In this document: piece after piece, positions 8,990 through 17,601 of the stretch
Layout: each line of letters starts with the position of its first letter
Numbering within the stretch: the stretch's first letter is position 1
NCBI RefSeq assembly: GCF_000263855.1
Contig: NZ_AJWX01000014.1
Coordinates: 103,338 to 167,337, forward strand
DNA length: 64,000 nucleotides
Direction: 5' to 3'
From: Pseudomonas sp. M47T1
GTDB lineage: Bacteria; Pseudomonadota; Gammaproteobacteria; Pseudomonadales; Pseudomonadaceae
Notes under the pieces: generated by a model
What the model was told of the DNA's origin: nothing
Databases searched by the model: none
What the model saw: only the letters and a program-made list of their open reading frames with translations
Program-made: the position numbers and the translations under genes

Positions 8990-9914
8990 GCTCATCAGTA
9001 TAGTGACACCTTGCTACAATGAAGAAGCCAATATTGATGAGCTTTACCAGCGCATCGTCGAGGTAATGGCTCGCCTTGACTACGATTACGAACATATTTT
9101 TATCGATAACTGTTCAACTGATAGCAGTATTGTCAAGTTGCGTGCACTGGCGGCACAAGACCAACGTGTGAAACTGATTCTGAACGCACGTAACTTTGGC
9201 CATATTCGCTCACCCTACCATGCCCTGCTACAGGCTCGGGGCGATGCCGCTGTGTTGATCGCCTCCGACCTGCAAGACCCACCCGAGATGATTGAAGAGT
9301 TTGTGAAAAAGTGGGAAGAAGGCTTTAAGACAGTGATGGCAGTGAAGCCCGAAAGCGAAGAATCGCGCCTGATGTTCATTGCACGTCGCGCTTACTATCG
9401 TTTTGTCACACGCATCTCCGAGGTGCCGCTGGTACAGAATGCCACCGGTGCCGGCCTGTTCGATCGTGCCGTGCTGGACATTCTTAAGAAAATCGACGAT
9501 CCGTATCCGTATTTCCGCGGTCTGCTGTGTGAAATTGGGTTCCCAATCGCCACGGTTCCATTCAAGCAGCCGCGGCGCATGCGTGGCATCACCAAGAATA
9601 ATTTCTACACCTTGTATGATATTGCCATGCTCGGTATTACCAACCACTCCAAGGTGCCACTACGGCTGATGGTGATGGGCGGTGCACTCCTCGCGGGGAT
9701 GAGCCTGTTGGCCGCCTTTGGGTTCCTAATAGCAAAGCTGGCGTTCTGGAATTCATTCCAGATGGGTATCGCCCCTCTGCTTATTTCGCTGTTCTTCTTC
9801 AGTTCGGTACAGATCCTGTTTTTGGGGATGCTCGGGGAGTATTTGGGTTCGGTTCATACAAAGATTCGCAATATGCCGCTTGTGGTCGAAATCGAACGCG
9901 TAAATTTTGACTAA
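8982..9914 (+). CDS. GtrB-like polyprenyl-phosphate glycosyltransferase (GT2)
   Basis: The 310-residue protein belongs to the dolichol-phosphate mannose synthase/GtrB type of family 2 glycosyltransferases. The N-terminus (ISIVTPCYNEEANI) and the acidic nucleotide-binding motif SDLQDPPE (D96, D99) are typical. Two C-terminal membrane helices (about 228-250 and 262-285) anchor it in the inner membrane. Such enzymes load one sugar from a nucleotide donor onto undecaprenyl phosphate on the cytoplasmic face. Usual donors are UDP-glucose; here the neighbouring genes suggest a CDP-branched deoxysugar, which is an inference. ATG 8982 overlaps the end of the GtrA gene. Confidence 0.85.
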   Translation: MRKLISIVTPCYNEEANIDELYQRIVEVMARLDYDYEHIFIDNCSTDSSIVKLRALAAQDQRVKLILNARNFGHIRSPYHALLQARGDAAVLIASDLQDPPEMIEEFVKKWEEGFKTVMAVKPESEESRLMFIARRAYYRFVTRISEVPLVQNATGAGLFDRAVLDILKKIDDPYPYFRGLLCEIGFPIATVPFKQPRRMRGITKNNFYTLYDIAMLGITNHSKVPLRLMVMGGALLAGMSLLAAFGFLIAKLAFWNSFQMGIAPLLISLFFFSSVQILFLGMLGEYLGSVHTKIRNMPLVVEIERVNFD

Positions 9915-9933
9915 ATAATTGCGAGCACAAACT

Positions 9934-12225
9934 GTGAATTCACAACACTCCTTACCTAAGCCTAGCGCTTCCAGAATAAGCACCTACCCCACATGGAGGA
10001 CGATTCTCGCTACTGATTGGAAGCTAATCCTCATTGGTGCGCTTGGTTCGTTACTCCTCGCCAGCATTGTCATGAGTGGCCTGGCCAGCGCCTTCACACC
10101 AGATTTATCACGGCCATACGCATACGCAGGCGACGGGCTATTTCACGCATGGATGGCGCAGCGAGTCGCGGAAGGTTGGCTGTTCGATAATGCCCGAAGT
10201 GGCTATCCGTTCGGTTCGAACTTCTTGGACTTTCCTGGATCGGACGGCGGTGATCATCTGCTGATCAAGATCTTTGCCCTGCTTGGTGGAGGCTGGGCAG
10301 CTGGAGTGAAGCTGTTCTATCTGTTCGGTTTTCCTGCCTGCTTCGTCGCCACATACGTCACCGCCCGCGCGTTTGGCTTGAACCGCAGTTTTGCAGTGGC
10401 AGGCAGCGTAATTTACACCTTCGCCCCCTTCCACTTTTTGCGGTTGCAGCATCTTTTCTACACCTGGTACTTCATCGCCCCGTTATTTTTCTATTTGGCA
10501 CTCGACATTTACTTGACCCACGGCCCGGTAACGCCCTCGAGCATCAAGTCAAAGGGTCGCAAACTGCTTGCAACAGCCCTAGGCATGCTGATTCTTGCCT
10601 CCTTTGGCGTGTACTACGCGTTGTTCGGGGTAATTATATTAGCAGCGGCCGGGGTCATGAGCGCGGTTAAAACCCATAATACTTACGGTGTGAGAAAAGC
10701 AGCACTATTGATTGCCGCAACAATATTCGGCGTATTCGTCAACATTGCGCCCAACATGATCGGAACCTATAAAAACGGGCCAAATCTTGAGGTCGCCCAG
10801 CGCTCAATTGTTGAATCTGAAGTCTATGGAATGAAGATGATGCAATTGTTGATGCCACGACCGGACCATCGTATAAAGCAATTGGGTGGTATCGCTCAGC
10901 GCTACAATCAAGCAACCCCCTTGGTTAATGAAAACTCTACCTCGTCGCTAGGTATTATTGGCGCAGCCGGCTTTATGCTGGTATTGCTCTATTTCCTTTT
11001 TGCCTCGGCTCGCCCAGACTCAGACGACAGACTCCGCCTAGTGGCCGTCACTACGTTCGTGCTGTTTCTATTTGCCACCATCGGCGGTTTAGGTTCGTTG
11101 TTCGCGATGACTGTCTCACCCTCCATCAGGGCCTGGAATAGAGACAGTATCTTCATCGCCTGTGGCGCGCTGCTTTTCCTCTTCATCGCACTGCAAATAT
11201 TATTGCAGAAGATAGCGCCCCGGCTAGCCAACTACTCAGTCGGAATAGCGGCAGCGCTGGTACTGGTAGGACTGTTCGATCAAACTGTATCGCCGTGCAA
11301 AAGCTGCATTGCCGTCCAGAACGCAGCTTTTGATAGCGACAAAGACTTTATTCAGTCCATCGAAAAAGCGCTTCCCGCCGGCGGATCGGTTTATCAACTA
11401 CCTTACATTGGCTTTCCAGAAGTACCGATACTACAGCGTCTGATTAATTACCAGATGATGGTCGGGGTCTTGCATTCAAAGGCCTTACACTGGAGTTTCG
11501 GCGGTATGAAAGGCCGACCAGGTGACTTGTTCTACCGCGCTCTGGCGCAAGAACCAATGACGCGCCAAATCGAGGTTATCCGCAAACTCGGATTCGACGG
11601 CATTTATATCGATCGCCGGGGTTATGCTGATAACGGCGATGCGTTGATCCAAGAGCTGTCGCAGTTACTGCAGGAACCACCGCTACTGCAAAGCAGCGAC
11701 AAAGAAATGGTCTTTTTCAAGCTTGAGAATAGCGCGCACCCAGACCTGTCTGGGCTGTCTCCCAAACAAATTCAGCGCGAGGCAGGGTTTTTCGGAGACG
11801 CTTGGGGACCGCGCTACAGCGGCAGCCTTGCGAGCGGGATAGATTTCACACGCAGCGGGCTGCCTGAATTCATAAGCGATGCCCAAGGCCTATATGGTAT
11901 CGAGCCGTGGGGACGCTGGTCATCCCAGCAGGCAGTCTTTGAATTTACTGCCCCCCTGCCGCAGAAATTCACCCTGGTATTGAAGGCCCAAGCCTACGCG
12001 ACTAATGCCCAGACGCCGACTCGTGTTCTGGTAGGCCAGCATGAATACAGTATGCAACTCACTGCAGGCATCTCCGAAGTTCGCCTGGACGTTAACCTTG
12101 GGGGTGAAAGCACAGATCGCATAACCTTTATCCCCCCCAAACCTGCTTCGCCAAGCCAAGTGTCAGGGAATACAGATGGGCGGATTTTAGGCATCGGTTT
12201 CGTATCAATGCAGATCATTCCGTAA
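9934..12225 (+). CDS. Large polytopic membrane protein, putative periplasmic-facing glycosyltransferase (GtrX-like)
   Basis: The protein has about 763 residues. One helix near the N-terminus is followed by a GT-C-like arrangement of roughly ten more membrane segments, with a conserved first periplasmic loop (GDGLFHAWMA, DFPGSDGGDH). Then come a soluble stretch and a C-terminal beta-rich domain ending in NTDGRILGIGF, homologous to the end of the protein at 1-1206. By analogy to gtrA-gtrB-gtrX sets, it would transfer the lipid-linked sugar to O antigen in the periplasm. The specific activity is not known. Start is uncertain: GTG 9934 was preferred over in-frame TTG 9919, and both have weak ribosome sites. 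Base composition is AT-rich compared with the core genes. Confidence 0.75.
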   Translation: MNSQHSLPKPSASRISTYPTWRTILATDWKLILIGALGSLLLASIVMSGLASAFTPDLSRPYAYAGDGLFHAWMAQRVAEGWLFDNARSGYPFGSNFLDFPGSDGGDHLLIKIFALLGGGWAAGVKLFYLFGFPACFVATYVTARAFGLNRSFAVAGSVIYTFAPFHFLRLQHLFYTWYFIAPLFFYLALDIYLTHGPVTPSSIKSKGRKLLATALGMLILASFGVYYALFGVIILAAAGVMSAVKTHNTYGVRKAALLIAATIFGVFVNIAPNMIGTYKNGPNLEVAQRSIVESEVYGMKMMQLLMPRPDHRIKQLGGIAQRYNQATPLVNENSTSSLGIIGAAGFMLVLLYFLFASARPDSDDRLRLVAVTTFVLFLFATIGGLGSLFAMTVSPSIRAWNRDSIFIACGALLFLFIALQILLQKIAPRLANYSVGIAAALVLVGLFDQTVSPCKSCIAVQNAAFDSDKDFIQSIEKALPAGGSVYQLPYIGFPEVPILQRLINYQMMVGVLHSKALHWSFGGMKGRPGDLFYRALAQEPMTRQIEVIRKLGFDGIYIDRRGYADNGDALIQELSQLLQEPPLLQSSDKEMVFFKLENSAHPDLSGLSPKQIQREAGFFGDAWGPRYSGSLASGIDFTRSGLPEFISDAQGLYGIEPWGRWSSQQAVFEFTAPLPQKFTLVLKAQAYATNAQTPTRVLVGQHEYSMQLTAGISEVRLDVNLGGESTDRITFIPPKPASPSQVSGNTDGRILGIGFVSMQIIP

Positions 12226-12239
12226 CCGGTCTACCGAAG

Positions 12240-12267
12240 CGGGGACGGCAACCGATTGCTGTCCCCG
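12240..12267 (+). terminator. Strong hairpin after the sugar island
   Basis: CGGGGAC pairs with GTCCCCG, and an inner GCAA/TTGC stem closes a CCGA loop with one G-T wobble between. It begins 15 bases after the stop of the membrane gene. No T run follows, so it may be a weak terminator or an mRNA 3'-end stabiliser. Confidence 0.5.
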
Positions 12268-12336
12268 CATAGATCCGGGGGACCACTGCGCATTAGCAAC
12301 AAAATGCGATAAGCGAACCACCAAGGTTTCAGGTAC

Positions 12337-12358
12337 AAAAAACCCGCCGGAGCGGGTT
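12337..12358 (-). terminator. Rho-independent terminator for the minus-strand O-antigen operon
   Basis: Read on the minus strand, AACCCGC-TCCG-GCGGGTT is followed by a run of T. It lies about 100 bases downstream of the glycosyltransferase stop and separates the two convergent sugar clusters. With its A-rich 5' flank it may work on both strands. Confidence 0.8.
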
Positions 12359-12454
12359 GGTTGTAAGGCATCTTTAATTGGGCCTTTTCTGTCGATTTAA
12401 TATTCCAGAAAGAAACAAGCCTTTGATCTTACCTACCGACGACCTAGACTAAGG

Positions 12455-15400
12455 TCAGCTGTATCGACGCGCTAGCCGCGCTACCGCTTCCACTTTATTC
12501 ACAGCGTGCTCAATCACTCTATTCTGTTCCGAATGCAACTGTTCCATACCAAATAACGCTGCTTTTAGCTGCTCAGCACTCTGCTTCCAAGTCAACCAAG
12601 GCATATCGTCTGAAACAATTGTCTTCCCCTCGCGACTGTCTTTTATCCATTGGAGCACGGCATCGGCGAGATTTTGCGCGCTATCGCCCTCGAAGAACGT
12701 CGCATGCTCACCGGCAACCTCATGGAAAACAGGCAATGCCCGTGCGAGTATCGGTAATTTGTGCTGCGCAGCCTCGATCAACGGTAAACCGAAGCCCTCC
12801 CCTTCGGAGGCTGCCAGCAAGCAGGATGAAGACGTGTACAGGGCTTCCAGGTATTCATCGCTGATACCTTCAAGCCAGAACAGTCGCTTGTTCAGCTGCG
12901 GATGCTTACGCAGACGCGCAGCCAAGTCGTCGACCATCCAACCTTGCTTTCCTACGAACACCAAATTCAGCTGCTCGCCTTCGGCCCATAGCAATTCGAA
13001 TGCCGAGAGTGCTTGGGCATAGCCCTTGCGTGGTTCGATGGTACCCACGGACAAGAATGTCGGAGCACTGCGCAGGCATTTGAGAACTGCGGTCGCACCT
13101 TCCGCCATACCCGTAGTAGGCAGCGACGAGTTCAAATCAGCCCCCAGATGAAACCAGCTCGTCTGCAGGTGCATATGAGGCGCACGCGGGGCGCCATGGA
13201 CGGCCACCCAGTACTGGAGGTCATGGGCCACCGCCGCAGAGATACACAGCGCTGCATCAGCCTGTGTGATCTCGTACAGCCATTGGGCATGTGCATCCTT
13301 GGTACCCGGCGGAAAGTGCTCTTCAAAAAGGATAGGTATCAGGTCATACACGACAAACGTTGTTCTCACGCCACGTTCGCGCATTCGCGAAAACACCTTC
13401 GCCTTCCCGCCCTCGACGGCGTACGAACCCGAAAAGTCCAGCCCCAGAAATTGATCGCCGGGTTGCATATCCACCGGATCGTCGCGCAGCCAGCCGGTCG
13501 GACACCCCATGAGCGTAAGCATGAAATTACGCGCATAGCGCCAATGCCATGCACCGGTCGTATTACAAAGGAAAACGGGCTCAAACAGGTAACCCGCGGG
13601 GGGAGAGTCGACTAACGCCAGTAACAGCGCCCGGACAACTCGCTGAATACCTGTGCGCAAATCCACCCGCGCCATTGCCGAAACGTCTACGTAGATGCGG
13701 CGCAAGCCAATTGCTGGCGGCTGGTTGAGCGCCATGCATTTGGAGGTAGTAAGAATATCGACGTTCGCATCCCGATCAGCGATAACGCCAGCCACCGACG
13801 AAATGAACGCCTGGTACTGGTTACGCTCACGATAATGCGCCTCGATACGTTCCATGTAGAGCTGCGCGCAATGAGCCGGCGCATGATCCCTGTGTACATA
13901 TTCGGCGGCCCGCTGACCGAGACCTTCACAAAGCTGTGGCTGACTGCGCAGTTTCTCCAACGCCTCGATCAGGTGCGCATCGCTGAATTGATCCGGCAGC
14001 TTGATCAGTACGTCATCGGGCAGATCGGCCATCGCCCCGTTGGCATTCACAACTGTGCCAAGCCCGTAGTTGAAGCAATCAAGCACCGCCGCAGAAGTTT
14101 CGCCGCGAGACAACTCTCGCAGTTGCACCCCTACATCCGCTGCCGCCAAGTACATCTCGTAAGTAGCCGCGTCGGTCCAGCCAACAATGCTCACACTCGA
14201 AGCGTCTTTGCGGGCTTTGAGATGCTGCTCGATCTCAAGGCCATAGTCGGAGGCCTCGTTCTGGCCTACGTAGAACAGCTTGCAGTTGCGGTCCTGGCGC
14301 AGCAGAGCAGAACCTTCCCAAGCAGCCAATAGCCGGTGATTGAGTTTGGTCTTACCCATGAAACCGAAGCTACAGACTACGAAATCATCATCATTCAGGC
14401 CCAAGGCAGCCCGGGCTCGCGCCCGATCTGGGGCTGCGGCAGGCACACGTAGCAGTGGAACCATCGAGCAATGCGCAGCCTCGCCATACCACTGGCGAGC
14501 CAAGGATAATGAGTGGTCCGAATGAACGATCACACCTAACGCCTTGCTGAGCACACCAAGGCTACCCGGGTACCTGGACAAAGTGCCATGCACGCCTTCG
14601 CGATAGAAATCCACGACTGCCTTGTAACCGTGTCCTTGGTAGAGCTCTTTCACCCATGCATCGGGTTTCACGCCATGCACTTGGCAATACCATTGCACAT
14701 CGCTGAGATAGAAGTCGTGCAGCACGACAACGCCCGGGATCTCCTCGAGCAACTCGAACATGAAGGCATGCATCGGGTTGTTACCCAAGTGATAAATGAC
14801 CCGCTGGTAGCCAGCAGCATTTTGGCGGAACCATTCTACCGGGCGTACTGGACAATTCGCTAAAACCCACGGATCGGTAACATCAGAATGGCCGGTTACC
14901 ACATCGATATCATAGTAACGACTGAGCTCGGGGAGCAGTTCTGCACTGTATCCCGCAATACCGCTTTTCTGCGGCGGTAGTGGTGATACATACGCCAACT
15001 TTTGCCGAGTGACAGGAACACTTTTCCCCAGATTTTCCTGACGGTCTTCCAGCAATTTCAGCACCGCCTGCGCGTCATCGCGCAGGGCCTCTTCGCTAAA
15101 GCTATCGCCGGGGCTCGAAACCAACTGATCGATCCGCTCCGCTGGGATACCTAGTGCCTGGCTGACACTTCCAGCGTCCAGCGGTGACAGCAACAGCACG
15201 TTGTCCGCATGAGCGATTTGCTCCAGTTGCCGCGCCCGACGGTTACTCCGCGACGCCGTCGCAGTATTTTCAGGCTCGCACATGGAGTCAAGAATTACGA
15301 CGCTACGGACAGTCTGTTGCAACTCACCAATGGTGAAAATTGTTTCGCTTTCAAGACTGTCAAATACATTCGATAGCAACACCAGATCAGGCTTGAGGTT

Positions 15401-15700
15401 TGCCAGGAATGCTTCACGGATAAGCTCGGCAACCTGCGCACGCCCTTCATTTGCAGGATGGTGACGATTAACCGGGCCAGGTGCCGACCAAACGCGAATG
15501 TTGTCGCTCGGCAACAGGCCGTGAAACTCTGAACGAAGTGCTTCGACAGTGCCTTCGAATAATCCGCTCAAGGCCAGGATGACTTCATGCTCACCCGAGT
15601 GTGCGGCCAAGCTACGAGCCAGATTAGTGATGTAGCACGACGGCTCAGATTTAACGTAATGCGCCTGAGCGCCCTGCATGTCTACAACAATACGCATCAA
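12455..15700 (-). CDS. Multidomain glycosyltransferase (two GT4 modules), O-antigen polymer synthesis
   Basis: At 1081 residues this is far longer than a single GT4 enzyme. An N-terminal ~220-residue part starts MRIVVDMQGAQ. A first GT-B module begins near residue 240 (PLPPQKSGIAGYSAELLPEL). A second module runs from about 670 (RTGIQRVVRALL) to the end, with the donor-site motif SEGEGFGLPLIEA near 975 and SVGTIEPRKG before it. Enzymes of this kind (WbdA type) build homopolymeric chains such as mannan or rhamnan with two linkage types. It is the last gene of the wzm-wzt-methyltransferase operon and overlaps the gene before it by 4 bases. The presence of manC suggests GDP-mannose or a derivative as donor, which is an inference. 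Confidence 0.85.
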   Translation of the reverse strand: MMRIVVDMQGAQAHYVKSEPSCYITNLARSLAAHSGEHEVILALSGLFEGTVEALRSEFHGLLPSDNIRVWSAPGPVNRHHPANEGRAQVAELIREAFLANLKPDLVLLSNVFDSLESETIFTIGELQQTVRSVVILDSMCEPENTATASRSNRRARQLEQIAHADNVLLLSPLDAGSVSQALGIPAERIDQLVSSPGDSFSEEALRDDAQAVLKLLEDRQENLGKSVPVTRQKLAYVSPLPPQKSGIAGYSAELLPELSRYYDIDVVTGHSDVTDPWVLANCPVRPVEWFRQNAAGYQRVIYHLGNNPMHAFMFELLEEIPGVVVLHDFYLSDVQWYCQVHGVKPDAWVKELYQGHGYKAVVDFYREGVHGTLSRYPGSLGVLSKALGVIVHSDHSLSLARQWYGEAAHCSMVPLLRVPAAAPDRARARAALGLNDDDFVVCSFGFMGKTKLNHRLLAAWEGSALLRQDRNCKLFYVGQNEASDYGLEIEQHLKARKDASSVSIVGWTDAATYEMYLAAADVGVQLRELSRGETSAAVLDCFNYGLGTVVNANGAMADLPDDVLIKLPDQFSDAHLIEALEKLRSQPQLCEGLGQRAAEYVHRDHAPAHCAQLYMERIEAHYRERNQYQAFISSVAGVIADRDANVDILTTSKCMALNQPPAIGLRRIYVDVSAMARVDLRTGIQRVVRALLLALVDSPPAGYLFEPVFLCNTTGAWHWRYARNFMLTLMGCPTGWLRDDPVDMQPGDQFLGLDFSGSYAVEGGKAKVFSRMRERGVRTTFVVYDLIPILFEEHFPPGTKDAHAQWLYEITQADAALCISAAVAHDLQYWVAVHGAPRAPHMHLQTSWFHLGADLNSSLPTTGMAEGATAVLKCLRSAPTFLSVGTIEPRKGYAQALSAFELLWAEGEQLNLVFVGKQGWMVDDLAARLRKHPQLNKRLFWLEGISDEYLEALYTSSSCLLAASEGEGFGLPLIEAAQHKLPILARALPVFHEVAGEHATFFEGDSAQNLADAVLQWIKDSREGKTIVSDDMPWLTWKQSAEQLKAALFGMEQLHSEQNRVIEHAVNKVEAVARLARRYS

Positions 15701-17601
15701 CCCAGGTCCTTTTGATCAATAACTTTTTTCAAATCGTGATATATCTGCCGGGCTTCCACTGACAGGCCATCCAGATACTGAGGCACCGAAATATCGGTGG
15801 CCTGGTTGGCTCCGAGGGTAGCATCCGTTATCACCCCATTGTTATGGGCAAAGTTCTTGAACGCACCATGCAAGCGCGGTGACAGTTTGATGGCATTGTT
15901 TAGCCCTTGAAGGAGCGCTGGTCGCGCAAGGACGAATCGAACACCGCCTATCAACACCCGGCGAGGCGCATTTTTTAGAGCTTTGGCAAAAGCACCTGGC
16001 AAGACGCGAACTGTATGTACCGACCAACGCAACGGCGCAGTCATGCGCCATGACGTACTGCTGGTCAACGCATGAACCGTGCTTTCATCTGCACAACTCT
16101 TTAGCCAAAACTCGTGAGCTTTAGCCAAGGCCTCATCGCGTTCCTGACGCGCATGTTCCAACTGCGCCTCAATTGCGGTCAACTGGTCCTGCTGCGCAGA
16201 ATAATGGGCCGTTTCTACGACATCATCACGCTGCTGGCGAGCACGCTGCAACTCAGCCTTGATGCCAACAAGCTGCTCCCCGAGAGCAGGCAACTGATAC
16301 TTCTCGAGGGCCTCATCGCGCTGCTGGCGGGACTGTTCGAATTCGGCCTTGATGTGGACAAGCTGTTCCTGCAGCGCGGGAAGCTGAAACTTCTCGAAGG
16401 CCTCATCCCGTTGCTCGCGAACCTGCTGCAACTCGGCCTTGATATGAGCCAACTGCTCCCGAACCGCTGGAATCTGAAAGCTTTCGAACGCTTCGTCGCG
16501 CTGCTCGCGGACCTGCTGCAACTCTTCTTTTATATGCTTGAGTTGTTCGTGCAATGCAGGCAGCTGAAATTTCTCAAACGTCTCGCTACGTTGCTCTCGG
16601 ACGAGCTGTAGCTCAGTGCTGAGGCGCAAAAACTCTTCTTGCAAGGCAGGCAGTTGAAACTTCTCGAAGGCTTCATCGTGCTGTTCACGAACCTGCTTCA
16701 GCTCAGCCTTGATCTCCACAAGCTGTTCTTGAAGCACTGGCAGCTGAAACTCATCCTGTCTTTGGCGAACCAGTTGCAACTCTGCCTTGATATCAACAAG
16801 CTGCTCCTGAAACTCTGGCAGATGAAGCTTATCAAAAGCTTCCTGAGAGCGAAGCTGCAACTGCTGCTCGTAGCGCACTGCTAAGCTTTCCAAACTCACA
16901 CCGTAGCCACGATCAAAGCATGCATCGAAGTCCGCCAATTGTTCGGCGGTTGCCGATTTTTGCGCCACAATAGCGTAGTCAGGGCTAGCTCCACCCAACA
17001 CATCCATTAAGGTCAGGTGCTGAGAACCATGAAGCGAGGGTTCTTCCTGCAGACGGACCACTTTGGTACGGGAAAACCCCGAATACTCGGCAAGGAAACC
17101 CAGCAAATCCAACGGAACAGGTTTTTCATGGGTCGGATCAAGAAAAAAACTGCTTGTTCCCACTACCAAATTTTCCGCATTGGGTGTTTCCATGATCAAC
17201 AGCCCTGCGGGCTTAAGCACCCGCAGTGCTTCACTCACCAGTTTTTGCACGTCACTGAAGGAAATATGCTCTACCAGGTGGAATGCCGACACCACAGCCT
17301 GACTGTTATCGTCGAGAGCCGCCAGCGCTGTTAACGCATCGTTATGCTCGGCAACTAGTTCAAGCGCCCAACAGGCCTCCAGCATACCGTCATCAAGATC
17401 AACACCCCGCGGGGAAAAACCTTGCGCCTGCAATAACTCAAGCCATTCACCGCGACCACATCCCAAATCCAAAACCGGACAGGTGGAATACAGCGTCTTG
17501 AGTGGGCTGACAAAGGGTAGATAAACCTCAAGACGCTTCGCGATCAACCCACGACTACCGCGATGCCGGTCTTCGAAAGCGCGGTAAAATGTCTTACTCA
17601 T
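15697..17601 (-). CDS. WbdD-like SAM methyltransferase with tandem-repeat coiled coil (O-antigen chain terminator)
   Basis: The 634-residue protein starts with a class I methyltransferase domain (about 35-215) with the SAM loop VLDLGCGRGEW (43-53) and the WbdD-like stretch SSFFLDPTHEKP. Residues 254-489 are eight tandem repeats of 30 residues with the core FQLPALQEQL, rich in Glu, Gln and Arg and predicted helical. A ~140-residue tail with the segment SSTSWRMTAPLRW follows. In E. coli O8/O9 WbdD caps the non-reducing end and its coiled coil sets chain length; Wzt then recognises the cap. No kinase domain is visible between methyltransferase and repeats, unlike O9a WbdD. Its start overlaps the wzt stop by 4 bases. 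Confidence 0.8.
   Translation of the reverse strand: MSKTFYRAFEDRHRGSRGLIAKRLEVYLPFVSPLKTLYSTCPVLDLGCGRGEWLELLQAQGFSPRGVDLDDGMLEACWALELVAEHNDALTALAALDDNSQAVVSAFHLVEHISFSDVQKLVSEALRVLKPAGLLIMETPNAENLVVGTSSFFLDPTHEKPVPLDLLGFLAEYSGFSRTKVVRLQEEPSLHGSQHLTLMDVLGGASPDYAIVAQKSATAEQLADFDACFDRGYGVSLESLAVRYEQQLQLRSQEAFDKLHLPEFQEQLVDIKAELQLVRQRQDEFQLPVLQEQLVEIKAELKQVREQHDEAFEKFQLPALQEEFLRLSTELQLVREQRSETFEKFQLPALHEQLKHIKEELQQVREQRDEAFESFQIPAVREQLAHIKAELQQVREQRDEAFEKFQLPALQEQLVHIKAEFEQSRQQRDEALEKYQLPALGEQLVGIKAELQRARQQRDDVVETAHYSAQQDQLTAIEAQLEHARQERDEALAKAHEFWLKSCADESTVHALTSSTSWRMTAPLRWSVHTVRVLPGAFAKALKNAPRRVLIGGVRFVLARPALLQGLNNAIKLSPRLHGAFKNFAHNNGVITDATLGANQATDISVPQYLDGLSVEARQIYHDLKKVIDQKDLG
16135..16842 (-). 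repeat. Eight tandem 90-bp (30-residue) coding repeats
   Basis: These encode residues 254-489 of the methyltransferase. The period is 30 residues; the second unit is shorter by four. Unit consensus begins EAFEKFQLPALQEQL and ends VREQRD, and a Pro recurs in each of the first seven units. Copies 4 to 7 are the most alike, which suggests recent expansion. Confidence 0.9.

Noticed and set aside
8585..12225. Prophage origin of the Gtr set
   Set aside because: Gtr sets are often phage-borne, but no integrase, att site or phage gene is near.
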